Source: Dicyema japonicum
Taxonomy: Eukaryota; Dicyemida; Rhombozoa; Dicyemidae
DNA length: 43,232 nt
Assembly: GCA_011109175.1 (NCBI GenBank)
Contig: RDEW01000031.1
Location: 722,093 to 765,324, forward strand
Direction of reading: 5' to 3'
Made by a program: the position numbers and the translations under genes. Under the pieces are notes generated by a model. It ran no database searches and was not told the DNA's origin. It was given only the letters and a program-made list of their open reading frames with translations. Shown here in pieces: positions 10,506-20,829 of this stretch (position 1 is its first letter; each line of letters begins with the position of its first letter).

Positions 10506-11032
10506 TGGCATATTTTCACTATAATCCTTTAGTCTATTCTGACATATTAGATTCCATCAATATCTAGCATATCTGATTTCATCAGTGTATAACGACTTTT
10601 TAAGCATGTCGTTCTGTTACTTCTTTAATGAATAGCATCGAGTTACATATTTCTTTTTAGTTGTTTATTCTAATTTCCTTTTAATTATAACATTGTGAAT
10701 TTTTATAATAGTTTTATATAGTAATCTGGCGTTCCTTATTTTTGTTTTTGTCTCATCATTTATTTCATTCACACAAGTACTTATTTGCAAGCAACCTTTA
10801 GCAGTCAAATAATTCAGATAAGCTTGGAGAGGATTAGTATCCATTACCCATAAAAGTGAACGGTTGGTTTTTACAAATCTTCTGATACCTAGAGAAGAAG
10901 TAAAGTATTGTGAAAGCAGGTATTCTAAGTGTGTCGTAAAATCAAAGAAAACAAATGGACACAGTCGTAGAATCCCTCAATCTAAAGTATAAAGAAACTC
11001 GTTGTCTATTCATATGGAGACTGTTTTTTTAT
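10506..11032. other. Intergenic, no supported gene
   Basis: No frame, motif or repeat is recognised. The stretch 9777-10247 before the tandem duplication is likewise empty. Confidence 0.4.
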
Positions 11033-11036
11033 TTAA

Positions 11037-11199
11037 CCCCGGATACACCAAGAAAGAGTTAAAGTAAACAACTAATTAAGTGTATCCAGTTTCACTTCTA
11101 CAGAAACAGAGTCCATCCGGAATCAAAATAAAAGGTAAGACGTCCATTACATGCAGTTGTGGAAACCCCTCCAGTGGAGTGGGGGAGAGAAAATGATCC
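11037..11199. repeat. Left inverted arm
   Basis: This runs from the cccc after TTAA through agtgtatccagtttcac and tacatgcagttgtgg to aaatgatcc. It is the reverse complement of 12408-12566 with roughly a dozen differences. A partial third copy is at 5799-5913. Confidence 0.85.
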
Positions 11200-11258
11200 T
11201 TTTTCATGCCCGGCCTGGCACTGGGCGTCACCTAGACAGGTGGGTCACATGACGCCAC

Positions 11259-11302
11259 TCTAATAGGAAGAGAAGAGGAAGAGGAGAGAAGAGGAAGAGA
11301 CA
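11259..11302. repeat. Purine-only tract (GGAAGA-type)
   Basis: This is an almost pure A/G run on the plus strand with repeats of ggaagag and agaagag. It is a simple-sequence polypurine tract inside the inverted-arm element. Confidence 0.8.
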
Positions 11303-11739
11303 AGCTAACAGAAAACTTCAACCAATTAACCAGGCAGCACCACATGGCGCCACGCGGTTTTCACTACGGAGAGTGTTGAGGAAAACGAATCATCTGAAAT
11401 TTGGTTATTTTGGATATGACAGTGATTTTGGTTCAATAAATTAATAATAATAAGTTTGAGATATATAGAAAGGACTCGACTTGATCTTCTGTTATAATTT
11501 TTCGACACAATTTCATGATTCAACTCACATATTCGGCTATGAATTACATTTTGGATAGCGGTTACTGATTCAATTTTTATCTTGCCTCTGTTCCGAGTAT
11601 TATTGAGACCATTTCCCATGCACATGGTTTCATTAAATCTTCTCCGACTGTATGTGGCTTTTTAGACTTTGCGACATTATAGGTCATTTTATAAGAGGCA
11701 AGCAAAATCGTTTATCGGACCATAGATTTGAGACAATAG

Positions 11740-12230
11740 TGAAGTATGGCTGAAAGCAAAATGGAATCCCCAGGATAAACTTTAAAGGTGATGGATCATG
11801 GCCAAACACTTTTCTGGATATGAGACCCAATGTGTAGATAATACTGGCTATTGACTCAAATTTTACTTGACTCAACGGAATCTTAGTTTTGAGAAGTAGT
11901 AATTTTTTGTCTCAATGGTTGACTAGAATTCACTAGATACACTTTTAGGTGATTGAGTATGCCTCAACTGTTGTCTGGTGTAGGTTACACTACGTGTGGA
12001 CAATACTGGCTATTGATGGACGCTTTACTGGACTTTCCGGAGAATAGATTTGGAAGTTGAGTATGGCTGAGAGGCTTTACTGGACTCCATGGATAACACT
12101 TTTGTGAAGGTGATCGCTTATCTGGTCCAAGAGACACTACATGAAGACAATACTGGAAATGACTCAACGCTTTACTGGACACAAGACCCCACATATGCAC
12201 AATACTGAGTATTGACTACGTTTTACTGAA
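11740..12230. repeat. Degenerate tandem repeats related to the 29-30 kb satellite
   Basis: At least three irregular units contain acaatactggctattga, tttactggact and ggataacacttttgtgaagg. The last matches ggataacagttttggaagg in the array at 29.3-30.6 kb, in the same order relative to the ctggtcca/ctgac block. The units are diverged and of uneven length. Confidence 0.6.
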
Positions 12231-12407
12231 CTATCAATGACCTTAGTTTCTCATCATATTGTTCGTACGCACGCCTTATCTCTTAACTAAATTAGAAATC
12301 TCCAACTGAGTTAGAAATACAGTTAAGAGGCCAAATAAAAGCTTAATTATACTATTTAATTATTTATTTTTTAATTTAAACACGTTTCTACCACTCGTGG
12401 CTACACT

Positions 12408-12566
12408 GGATCATTTGCTCTCCCTCACTCCACTGGAGGGGTTCCACAACTGCATGTAATGGACATCTTACCTTTTATGCTGATTCTGGATGAACTCTGT
12501 AGAAGTTGAAACTGGATACACTTAATTAGTGTTTACTTTAACTTATTTCTCTCGGTGTATCCGAGG
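12408..12566. repeat. Right inverted arm
   Basis: This runs from ggatcatttgctc through cactggaggggttcc to cggtgtatccgagg and then TTAA. It is paired with the left arm. Confidence 0.85.
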
Positions 12567-12620
12567 TTAATTTTAATTTAATTTAATTAATATTAATAAG
12601 TGAGATAAACTCAGGAAAAA

Positions 12621-13069
12621 GGTAATGTTGTATTTGAGTGACCTATATTTTTTCAAGAAAATAAAAATTAATAAAATAAATAATTATTTATTAATTAAAT
12701 CAGCATATTTAGAGTAACTTTCTCTTTTATATTTGAATAAATTCGAATAACATGGTGCGAGCTGGTAGCAAGAGCATAATTCCACAAGAAGAAATAATAA
12801 CCAAAAGTCGTGGAAATCGACGAGTCTAAATTCTTCCACCGCAAATACCATCGCGGTCAATGGCGGGAAGGTCATTGGGTCTTGGAGAAATCGAGCGCAG
12901 AACAGGGCGCTGTTTTCTCGCAGAGTTCAAGATAGGTTTATTTAAAATATTGAATATTGTAGATCGACGGAAACCTTGAAAGATGTGACACATACTTCCT
13001 GGGACGAGGATTATAACGATGGCTGGCATATCAGTCAAAAAATATAGGTCACTCAAATACAACATTACC
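12621..13069. repeat. Perfect 33-bp inverted repeat with 383-bp spacer
   Basis: Bases 12621-12653 (ggtaatgttgtatttgag...) are exactly reverse-complemented at 13037-13069. The spacer is GC-richer than the surroundings and carries a 94-codon minus-strand frame (12826-13110) without a recognisable domain, overlapping the right arm. It could be a small inverted-repeat transposon or a duplicated sequence end. No target duplication is obvious. Confidence 0.7.
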
Positions 13070-13421
13070 AGAAACTCTCTAAAAAATTTATTTTCGACAA
13101 GGAAAGGCATATATTTGAAGTATACAGAATTGGTAGGGATCCGATTGACAGTTATCTCAAATTGTTATTTTGTCAGATATTTTTAGCTTTTTATTTATAC
13201 AGGAAAGAAATTAACACGAAACCGCCTATGACACCGATATCAGTTAAAGGCCAAGGGATCGCTATATTGCATACTTAATTGACTTAACGAATTACTCAGA
13301 AATGAATGATGGATATTCATGGTTAAATTTAATGATATTAAATTGTGGATAGACGTAAAGAACGTTTTTGGTATTGGTGCTCGATAACTTTGCACTCCTA
13401 TTCATGATTCTAGATTTTTGT

Positions 13422-13604
13422 GAAAAATTAAATGTAAAATAATTACCAGGCTCCAGAGATCTGTCAGGTGTATCCGGAGATTACCCTTGCAACATTAGGG
13501 AATTTTGTAACTTTGGCGATTAATTGTTATCCTCCGTGAGGAATCCTTCCAAACCTGATTTTGAAATATGTAATGTCTCAATTTATTACGGTTACGGTGG
13601 TAAA
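13422..13604. repeat. Right arm of the 13.6-kb inverted repeat pair
   Basis: This is the reverse complement of the first 184 bases and ends outward with ttacggttacggtggta. The sequence beyond 13604 is unrelated to anything left of base 1 that can be seen. It is either the terminal inverted repeat of a large element or two solo copies of a dispersed repeat in opposite orientation. Confidence 0.85.
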
Positions 13605-13910
13605 AAATACTTTTTTGGTGGTCTCTCTTTCTTTACTCTATTCCTTATCTTCCCTTATTTTGCTAGAGTAAAACATCATCCACCTTAGCCATCTGCCTCA
13701 GGCAACACTTAGTGCCAGATAACACGAGAAGAGACCATTCGTTCTCACTCATTTAAATGGAGGAGCTATACGTGAGATGAACCGTGTTTTTCTTGCCTAG
13801 AGAACAACACGTTTTTCACTTGTTTTAAAGTAGTGAGGAAGTCAAATAAGGAATTAAATTATTTCAAAATGCAAACACAAATTTTATTAACTACGAGAAA
13901 CTCTCAATAA
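13605..13910. other. Intergenic, downstream of the minus-strand gene
   Basis: No feature is recognised beyond the poly(A) signal of the gene that ends at 13911. The interval 13070-13421 is also without a recognisable feature. Confidence 0.4.
13883..13888 (-). promoter_or_regulatory. Poly(A) signal AATAAA
   Basis: AATAAA on the minus strand lies about 23 nt beyond the TAA of the small spliced gene. Confidence 0.55.
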
Positions 13911-14317
13911 TTAGAAACCATCAGATAAATTTTCCTGCTCGTCATCAGTGATGATTATATCCGTCAGAAAACTAGATGACTGGACTCCATCGGTATTTTC
14001 AACATTGGGTGGGTTGCAAGTTTTCAAATCGTTGTTTACTTCTTCGATGAGTTTTTCCAAAATAGAAAATTCCTCATCTTAAAGTGTCCCTATGAGATTC
14101 TTAAAAAAGACTTATTATCGAAAATTTCTAAACTATTTTCGATTGTTGTTGTCTCTAAAATATCCTTAACAGAGTCATCTTCATTTTCGAAAGATGTTGG
14201 TTCAAAATAATGTTGATTCTCCTCATTATGCGATTTCTGTTTTAAATTTTTCTAAAAATCAACGATTTTATATCAAATTACATTTAATTGTTGATCATTT
14301 CCGTAAGTGCCATCCAT
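13911..14317 (-). CDS. Small spliced gene, acidic hypothetical protein
   Basis: I do not recognise the protein. On the minus strand, ATG at 14315-14317 opens a 12-codon exon (14282-14317). It is followed by a 30-nt GT...AG intron (14252-14281, gtaatttg...tttttag). The frame continues directly (KNLKQKSHNEENQHYFEP), then acidic sequence (ENEDDSVKDILETTTIEN). One single-base break near a T-run (about 14105-14110) and one TAA at about 14083 separate this from the C-terminal frame (EEFSILEKLIEEVNNDL ... TDDEQENLSDGF), which stops at TAA 13911-13913. An AATAAA signal follows at about 13883-13888. The intron, coding-like amino acid use and poly(A) signal together support a real gene of about 125 residues. 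The interruption may be sequence error or decay. Confidence 0.5.
14252..14281 (-). other. 30-nt spliceosomal intron
   Basis: This has a GT start and AG end. Removing it joins codon 12 (AAT) to AAA in frame. It contains an in-frame stop if retained. Its size is in line with the kinesin introns. Confidence 0.6.
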
Positions 14318-14765
14318 TTCACCAAAAAGATAATAAATCGCGAAATTCTACTATTTAAGATAACAAAAATTATTAAATAATTAATTATCTAATATATTAT
14401 ATAATAATTTACATCATATGGATTAGCTATCCATTGAATGAGCATTGAGGACTTTTTGATATATACCGTTTTCTTATGAATTGTGTTGAAAAGTACTCTA
14501 GAAAGCATGCTAATTGAACTCAAGCACTGAATAAAGGTACATACGAGTCAATGATGGCATCTCTTTTTAGGAAGAGATGATAAGTCGTACATCACAAAAC
14601 ACAACAAATAACGTTGAGAAGTCGAGCTCAGAAAAGCTATAAATTTAGATATATTCTAATTTTTGTTACTGCAAATAAGAGTCAATGATGCCATCTCTTT
14701 ATAGGAAGTTTTCCATCCTTTTTCTTGCTTCATCTCTTATCGACATTACTAGCAAATTTTCATCT
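14318..14765. other. Intergenic with a short duplicated motif
   Basis: The phrase gagtcaatgatg(g/c)catctcttt occurs twice (about 14546-14570 and 14670-14695), each followed by a taggaag-like sequence. Nothing else is recognised. It includes the upstream region of the small spliced gene. Confidence 0.4.
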
Positions 14766-15700
14766 TTATCTAGCTTCTCGTCGAGCCTTTTGTGAGAGCA
14801 ATCTTTGATCCCTGCTCTCTTCGATTTTCAAGAAGCAAGATAAACATTCTTTGTATGGAGTGTAATACCATCTTTCAGTCCATAAAGGAGTGATGGAATG
14901 ATTGTACGTGAAAAAATAAATAAAAAACATATCCTTTCGAGTCTCAATTTCCTCATACATAATATCGCATAGTGGGCCTTCTTTTTGAGTTTAAAATCGC
15001 ACAATTTTGGTCCCAGATTTCTCAAAAGCTGTTCCGAGATACTTCAGGGAGCTCAATGTTGATTCCGCATATGGAGTCGTTCTGATTTCCTTTACATCTA
15101 CAGTGATTTTAGTTAAGATTCTTGGTATCGTAACCGACAAAGACTCCAGGTTCATTAATCATTTTCATATCCACGGATATTAGCAATGGAATGTGGTCAC
15201 TGCCCAATTGCCGGAAGAGTAATTGGTACGTGGACGTAATTCTGAAATAGCAGGGGAAATCAAGGAAACACCAAGTTTGTCATCTCCGTAGAGATAGAAA
15301 TAATTATCCTCTTTCGATTAAGGACTTTTACTCCTAGGCCTTTAGATAGCTTCATCAGGAGCTCGCCATCCCTGTTACTCTTCTTGCAGCCAAAGGATGT
15401 GCTCTTTGAGTTGAGATCACCTCATAGTATGGCAATCGGGTTTTCACTGAAGTACTGGGAAATATCTCCTGTACATTCCTTAAAAATTAGAAATACATTA
15501 CCACCAATTGCGAGCCAACCGTCGACACAACAAACGATGAAACAATTCTCTGATTCCTTGTCTTTAGATGACACCGATAAAATATTGATGTTCCAGTCCT
15601 TGTATAGCCTGAGAGTACCGTATTCTCATTTGACTTCATCTTCGTTCGTTGACAATTATTATATCAGCTTCCTCGGCAACTTGATACTAAGCTATTAGAA
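14766..15700 (-). pseudogene. Internally deleted family A LINE: endonuclease joined to reverse transcriptase tail
   Basis: On the minus strand, endonuclease motifs appear in order: VNER (about 15655), GDLNSKSTSFGCKK (about 15420-15380) and GSDHIPLLISVD (about 15205-15170). From about 15103 the sequence is the family A tail (CKGNQNDSICGIN, then CDFKLKKKAHYAILCMRKL), ending near 14766. The entire palm with FGFRPG and YADD is missing, so about 500-600 bp were lost between the two blocks. The tail is about 90% identical to 930-1075. Several frameshifts are present. It shows that family A carries the same type of endonuclease as family C. Confidence 0.75.
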
Positions 15701-16086
15701 TGGATGGATTTTATAGAATCTAAAAGTATTTTTAATTTGTTTATGCTTTGTTAAATGATGCACTAGTATTAAAAAATCACAAAACATTGCTGAATAGTAT
15801 CAATTAGTGATTTCAAGAATTCTAAAAAGGTTTCTTACAAGATTCAAAAAGACATGGTTTTCGAATGCATAAATTACATGGGGAAATGATAACTGACAAA
15901 CACCTAACCTAGAAGTAATTGAGATCACTTTTAAGAAATTTCCAAACATTATAAAGAAGGCGAAATTTACAATATGGACGAAAAAGAGCTTTTATTATAA
16001 ACTGATTCCGTCCAGGGATTATAAACTGATATATTGATAAAAATAATATTTTACTTTAATAGTTTTTTAAATAATTTTTGAATTCC
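15701..16086. other. Intergenic, no supported gene
   Basis: AT-rich sequence with no recognised feature. Confidence 0.4.
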
Positions 16087-16130
16087 CAAATTGGCCCAAA
16101 ATTGCTCCTGAACTATTTTGGGCCAATTTG
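16087..16130. repeat. Perfect 16-bp hairpin with 12-base loop
   Basis: caaattggcccaaaat (16087-16102) is exactly complementary to attttgggccaatttg (16115-16130), with loop tgctcctgaact. The stem is GC-richer than the surroundings. No T-run follows immediately. It may be a small fold-back or a palindromic element end; no function is assigned. Confidence 0.75.
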
Positions 16131-16955
16131 AGAGACTTTACTGTATATTGTAAAGTAAACTTTGTGCGACTTTCGTCTACAAACCTCTAAATTTCGTTAG
16201 TTATTATTCTGTCAGTGACTATGAGAAAATGACCTATGATCGTTCATGATTAAATAATATGTAATTATAACATAATTAAATCAATTATTAGAAAACATAT
16301 ATTTGAGTCACTTAAGTTTCTGGACTTATTTTAAAGGATAACCCTTTTTGTTTATTTATTGTAAGACTTTTCAGTTAGAATTCGGTTGGCAATCCCTACC
16401 GTTTCATATCACTTCCATCAATATCATAATTAGGTGTGTTCACTTTACAATAACATACTTGCTGAGTCAATTTTTGATTGACGTATGTTCTAAATTTATA
16501 TTACACGTCAAAATGATCATATTCAATGTCATAACTTTTTAATAAATATTCGGTTGGTTTTATCGACAATTTTAATAGGAATTACATTCATAATTCACGG
16601 TAGATGCTCGAAAAAATTATTTAGTTTAAGATTTTATCATTTTTTAAAGTAATCGATTTTTATGTACCCTTAATGTTAAAAAATAACAAATTAATTATAC
16701 AAAAACGATGATTAAAATAGATTTATTATATTAAATGTATTGAAACAAGAAAACTACCGTAAGAAAAAATTATGTTACTGGGGACTCTTCGCATTCTTTT
16801 CTGCTGTTCAGACAGTGTTCCAGCACAGCAACGGTAAGGACTGGGTTCACGCAAACGAATCCTCCGCCAGAAAATCTTTCCAGTCACAAATAAAATATTT
16901 TATATTATAAAACTAAACTATCACTAAATGGTCCACTCATCTTTGGACGAATGTC
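16131..16955. other. Intergenic AT-rich stretch
   Basis: No feature is recognised. Confidence 0.4.
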
Positions 16956-17215
16956 TTGAAGATCGAGGCTAGCCGGAGAAGAGACTCCAAAATAACAGAA
17001 CGCTGGATTCCTAAAGAACTCCAGCCACCAATGCCTCTTGAAGCCTTGATAAAAATGAACCGCGGAACGCGCCGTCGTGACTGCGAATGTCCAGTCACTC
17101 GACCGATACGTGCTTGTGTGGGGTCGAGAGAGGAGCATCGGACCAAGATGAGGTCCCTGCTAGAACGTGCTGGGATCACGTGATTAGTTAGTTTGTGTAA
17201 CCGTGGTCTCTGGTG
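16956..17215 (+). pseudogene. Retroelement-like coding end, copy 1 (ends ...LLERAGIT)
   Basis: A 75-codon frame ends PIRACVGSREEHRTKMRSLL...GIT and stops at the TGA within gatcacgtgatt (about 17181-17183). The last 30 codons and about 30 bases of 3' sequence (tgtggtctctggtgtta-like) are repeated at 25905-26025. Conservation is best in the coding part, and the 3' sequence ends in TTA/TAA-type simple sequence. This suggests the 3' end of a LINE-like ORF inserted twice. The rest of the ORF is not recognisable. Confidence 0.45.
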
Positions 17216-17709
17216 TTATTATTATATTAACATTAATCCTCCACGTTGGTACATGTTCATTTGCTAATTTGGTTACACTAAAAGGGATTCGCAAGACCAA
17301 TCAAAATTATAGAATACACTACGAGCGAGAAAAACACCGTCATAGCCAGAATAAAAAAATTCAGTTAATCCAGCCTTCTTCAACGGTCTTCGCATGGTCA
17401 GACTTGAAGGATGTGACGCATACTAACAATTCAACCTACCTGGAGTAAAGTAGAAAAGAAGAAACAAATAACAAAATCTTCAATTCAAGTAGCCATAGCA
17501 CCACTCAAGCGTTGCCATCACGTGGCATAGTTGCAAAAATTGTTCATAATGAAATGATAATTACTTATTTATTATGTTTGAACCCGAAATCCTACAAATG
17601 AAATCAATTTTTAAACCTAAATATACACATATTTTAATATTTATTTGTTTTATCATGTACACCCCACTTTATTAACAAACAATAAAAAAAAAGTTAATAT
17701 ATTTATTAA
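17216..17709. other. Intergenic and 3' region of the minus-strand RLE LINE
   Basis: The right part (about 17600-17709) is the AT-rich 3' untranslated region of the LINE that ends at 17710. The left part has no recognised feature. Confidence 0.4.
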
Positions 17710-19493
17710 TCAACAACCTTCCTCGCCTGCCTGTTCGCCAGCCTCCTCAGGCAGGTTCGATTCTGGTTGCTGAAACAACTCCGAGAGCGCTTTGTCTAAT
17801 TGAACCCTCTGCCCATATGGCATCTCAGGGCTCTGCCTCCTATACTCCAGTGTCAGGCTCTCTAGGGTCCGCTTTAACACAGTGGACTGTAGATAGGCCT
17901 GGAGCTTCCTATTCTACCCCAATGCTTCAGATAACCATTGTGGTACTTTGTTGCAATTCCTTCCCACGTCATTACTATAGGAATAACGAGGACCTTGCAA
18001 CCGAGCATCTGCCCCATCTCGTTTGCAGAAAGTCATACTTCCTTTTTTCTCCACCTCCACAGTCTGCAAAACGGTCTTGAGACGTGATGCCAACCTCTAT
18101 GATAAGGACTTGGCCAGACTCCTTATCGTGTACCACAATGTCCGGTTTATTGTGCTTGACTAGCACCGAGGTACGGATAACACTGTCTACCTTAATTTGG
18201 ACCCTGGTGTTCTCTACTACAGATTGCACCTTATGAGTCCGCAACTTTCTGGTGTGGCGAATACCATACTTATTGCATAGTAGAAGATGAAGACTCCTTA
18301 CTACCTCGTTGTGCCTCCACACATAGTCGTGGCAGAGCATGGATCCACATCGAGTGGCTAAATGATCAACCGACATGCTCCTTGACTTACAGTGGGGACA
18401 TGTATTTGTTGATCGACCCCAAAAAATATTGCGGTCTTGCATATACGTGTACAACGCCTCCGATCGAGGTGAGTTGTCACCGTATTTTAGCCATATTGTC
18501 GACGACTTAAGGTCGACATGTGGGTTGTCCAATGCTCTGAAGAGGACCTTATGAAGGCTTTTTAAGTTGATCTTTTCCATCAAATTATTATATTGTAATT
18601 CGATCAACGCCTTCACATTTACTAGCCCACCATCATCAACACCATACTTAGCAGACAAAAAAGGTCTGATAGTGCCTAGGTGGGTTGCCCGTGTTTTCTC
18701 GGTCGTTATTATGGCGTGCTTCCTAGCAGACACACTTGACCCAGCTATCAGGGTGTCGTGCATTCGCATTAGGATACGCTCACTTAGTTGGACTACTCCA
18801 CACAGTCCACGGCCGAATTTATCACGGGGTAAATATAGTCTCTCCTTATTGGCTGCCACACATGGACATGGTTCTCTCTGAGTACTCCACGGATCATAAC
18901 ATCCATCTCATCATACTCTTTGGGCTCAAACTCCACAACACCTATGTAGTAGTTTAGCAGCGAGACAGCATACTCATTTAATGCTAGGAACAAATTCCTT
19001 GCATTTAGAGACGTCTTACACAATAACGCTGCTCTTTTACGGATGCCTTCAGTAATTTGTCGCTTTGTCTCAGGCATTATAAGGGACTTTGGAGATTCGG
19101 TAACACCCAGATACTTATATCCTTCGTGTTCCTCTAGGACTCTTACTAACTCGCTACATACTTGCGTGTTAGTCGCAGACTTTGAATAATTCAAATCTAG
19201 CCCTATACTCTCAAAGTCGTTTTTCTGGCAAGGATTCTTAACATTTCAACATCAAATGTGACAAACATGTGATCTCTGAAATGCTTCGATACCTTAAAGT
19301 CTTCATAATGGTAGAAGTAAGCATCACTTTGTAGATTATGTCGACATATTTTTTCCTTTTCAACATTTCGGCAATCACAGCAGTCAAGAGGCATTAGATT
19401 CGCTCTAGTTGATGTTGTTTGCGGCAAAGGTATCCGCGCAGGTGACTTCCTAAAACAAAGGCTTTCTGGGTTAAAACAGAAAGTTATACCCAT
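17710..19493 (-). pseudogene. LINE with restriction-like endonuclease (R2/R4/NeSL/CRE-type)
   Basis: On the minus strand from about 19493, a degenerate palm block (KHFRDHMFVTFDVEMLRIL) leads to SIGLDLNYSKSATN, then a thumb region to 18793. A 294-codon frame (18859-17975) then has RLYLPRDKFGRGL, and a cysteine-histidine motif CPHCKSRSMSVDHLATRC followed by WRHNEVVRSL. Next comes the PD-(D/E)xK nuclease core KPDIVVHDKESGQVLIIEVG. After one frameshift the end continues (VLVIPIVMTWEGIATKYHNG, then a glutamate-rich tail) to TGA at 17710-17712. This order (reverse transcriptase, CCHC, C-terminal nuclease) defines early-branching, often site-specific LINEs. The catalytic YADD is FRDH here, so the second aspartate is lost. 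The N-terminus is missing. It is a dead copy, although the nuclease part is nearly intact. Confidence 0.85.
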
Positions 19494-20829
19494 TTGCCAT
19501 CATTTTTACGCAAACCACCGTCATAACCAGAATGAGCAATGACAGATAACTGTGTATATACATAACACGTATGACAATTTCGCTCAGTGACTTTCACTGG
19601 TTTGAAGTGAAAGAAATAAAAGTTCTCAACTGACTAAGTGATTCCCGACCGACAAAGGAGATGACGAGTCCGGCGAGGTCGAGAATCCTGTACAGCTTTT
19701 TTCATTGGACATGACATTGGCTTAAAATTTCTTTATGATTGTAGATAATTCGATAGTGTATGTTTCCTTTGTAATTCGATTAAGAAATTTTCAATGGGCT
19801 GGATTTTGTGTTCTGTCCAATTAACCTTATTGCAGTCTCCTTGATTGTGGATAGTTTCAATGAGGAAGACCGTGATATCTGCATTGCGAAGGACTTGCAT
19901 ACGTCATCGTGGGTCGGATAAATTGTTCATAAATCGTGGCAAGGCTCCTAGTTTGGTGCCTAAGTGTTTCTGAGAAACTGAGATACAAATAAATCCAGGT
20001 TGCTTTTCCTATTGATCTCCGTTGTAATGATGCATATTATGTCGGTGGCAGTGATAAATAAAAATTAGATCCATTATGATTGATAAAGCAAATACGCAAT
20101 AGAAATCGTTGATTGCAACATTACCAGGCTGATTAGGGGAATTAGTCAATTAACAGATTTGTAGAATTCACCAGATAATCATGAAAACACTATATATTAC
20201 TAACAGTACTATTTAATAGAGAAAAGCACAGCAATAAGTGACCCAGTCATCTCACAATGTTCTTTTATAATCTCTCAAAGATTCTGTATGCTTTCGTTAC
20301 ATGCAAAAATGGACATTCTTCTAATAAGGACCTCAAGGGTAGGTCCACTCAAGGAACAGGGAACTGACCAATTAGCCAAGTAGCTAATTAGTTGTACAAT
20401 TAAAATTATAGCGTGCTCTATTAACGAAATATCTACTTAGTTTCATAATGGAGGAAAGCTCTTGTCATGGAAAAGATGACAGATACAGGAAAAATCAGAT
20501 ACGCAAAGTGTCCACCAAAGGAAATATTGGGTTTGTGTAGGATCTATGTTCAAATCCTGTCCAGACCAAACATTAAAGATTACGTAAGAACACATATCAG
20601 AAAGTGCATACAATGATGATAGTTACTATATTTTAATATTTTATAATAAATGTTAATTACACCATATTATTTGAGGTACAAGTCTGCTCAAATTTAATTT
20701 TTTATTATTTTTAGTATCACAAAATATGGTTAATTGATTTTTAAATTATGTACTTATTACGTAAAAAATTGAGAAATATTTAATATAAATATAAACTTAA
20801 CGGTAATTGATAACTTTCGCTAACCTTAC
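19494..20829. other. Intergenic with one dispersed repeat
   Basis: It contains the repeat at 19769-19834. A GC-richer patch lies at about 19640-19690. No gene, RNA gene or domain is recognised. Confidence 0.4.
19769..19834. repeat. Dispersed repeat, copy 1
   Basis: The block ttgtaattcgattaagaaat through ccaattaaccttattg recurs at 23302-23367 in the same orientation with about 90% identity. Confidence 0.8.

Larger units (their letters stand above)
11037..12566. mobile_element. TTAA-flanked element with 160-bp inverted arms (piggyBac-like non-autonomous candidate)
   Basis: Arms at 11037-11199 and 12408-12566 are inverted copies. Both outer ends read CC(C/T)CGGATACACC and both are directly flanked by TTAA (11033-11036 and 12567-12570). 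TTAA duplication with termini beginning CC is the signature of piggyBac-superfamily elements. No transposase is visible inside, so this would be a non-autonomous derivative mobilised in trans. The interior holds a purine-rich tract (11259-11302) and satellite-like sequence (11740-12230). The long arms and tandem-repeat interior also resemble foldback elements. The class assignment is inference; the structure is seen directly. Confidence 0.65.

Noticed and set aside
11326-11625. 99-codon minus-strand frame inside the inverted-arm element
   Set aside because: No transposase motif (no DDD or DDE spacing) and no similarity I can name; left as element interior.
17700-17775. tRNA-like T-arm (ggttcgattct) near 17755
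   Set aside because: No matching acceptor, D or anticodon arms. The sequence is the C-terminal coding part of the RLE LINE.
20521-20580. tRNA-like ttcaaatcc motif
   Set aside because: No cloverleaf can be formed around it. I found no rRNA or tRNA gene in the window.
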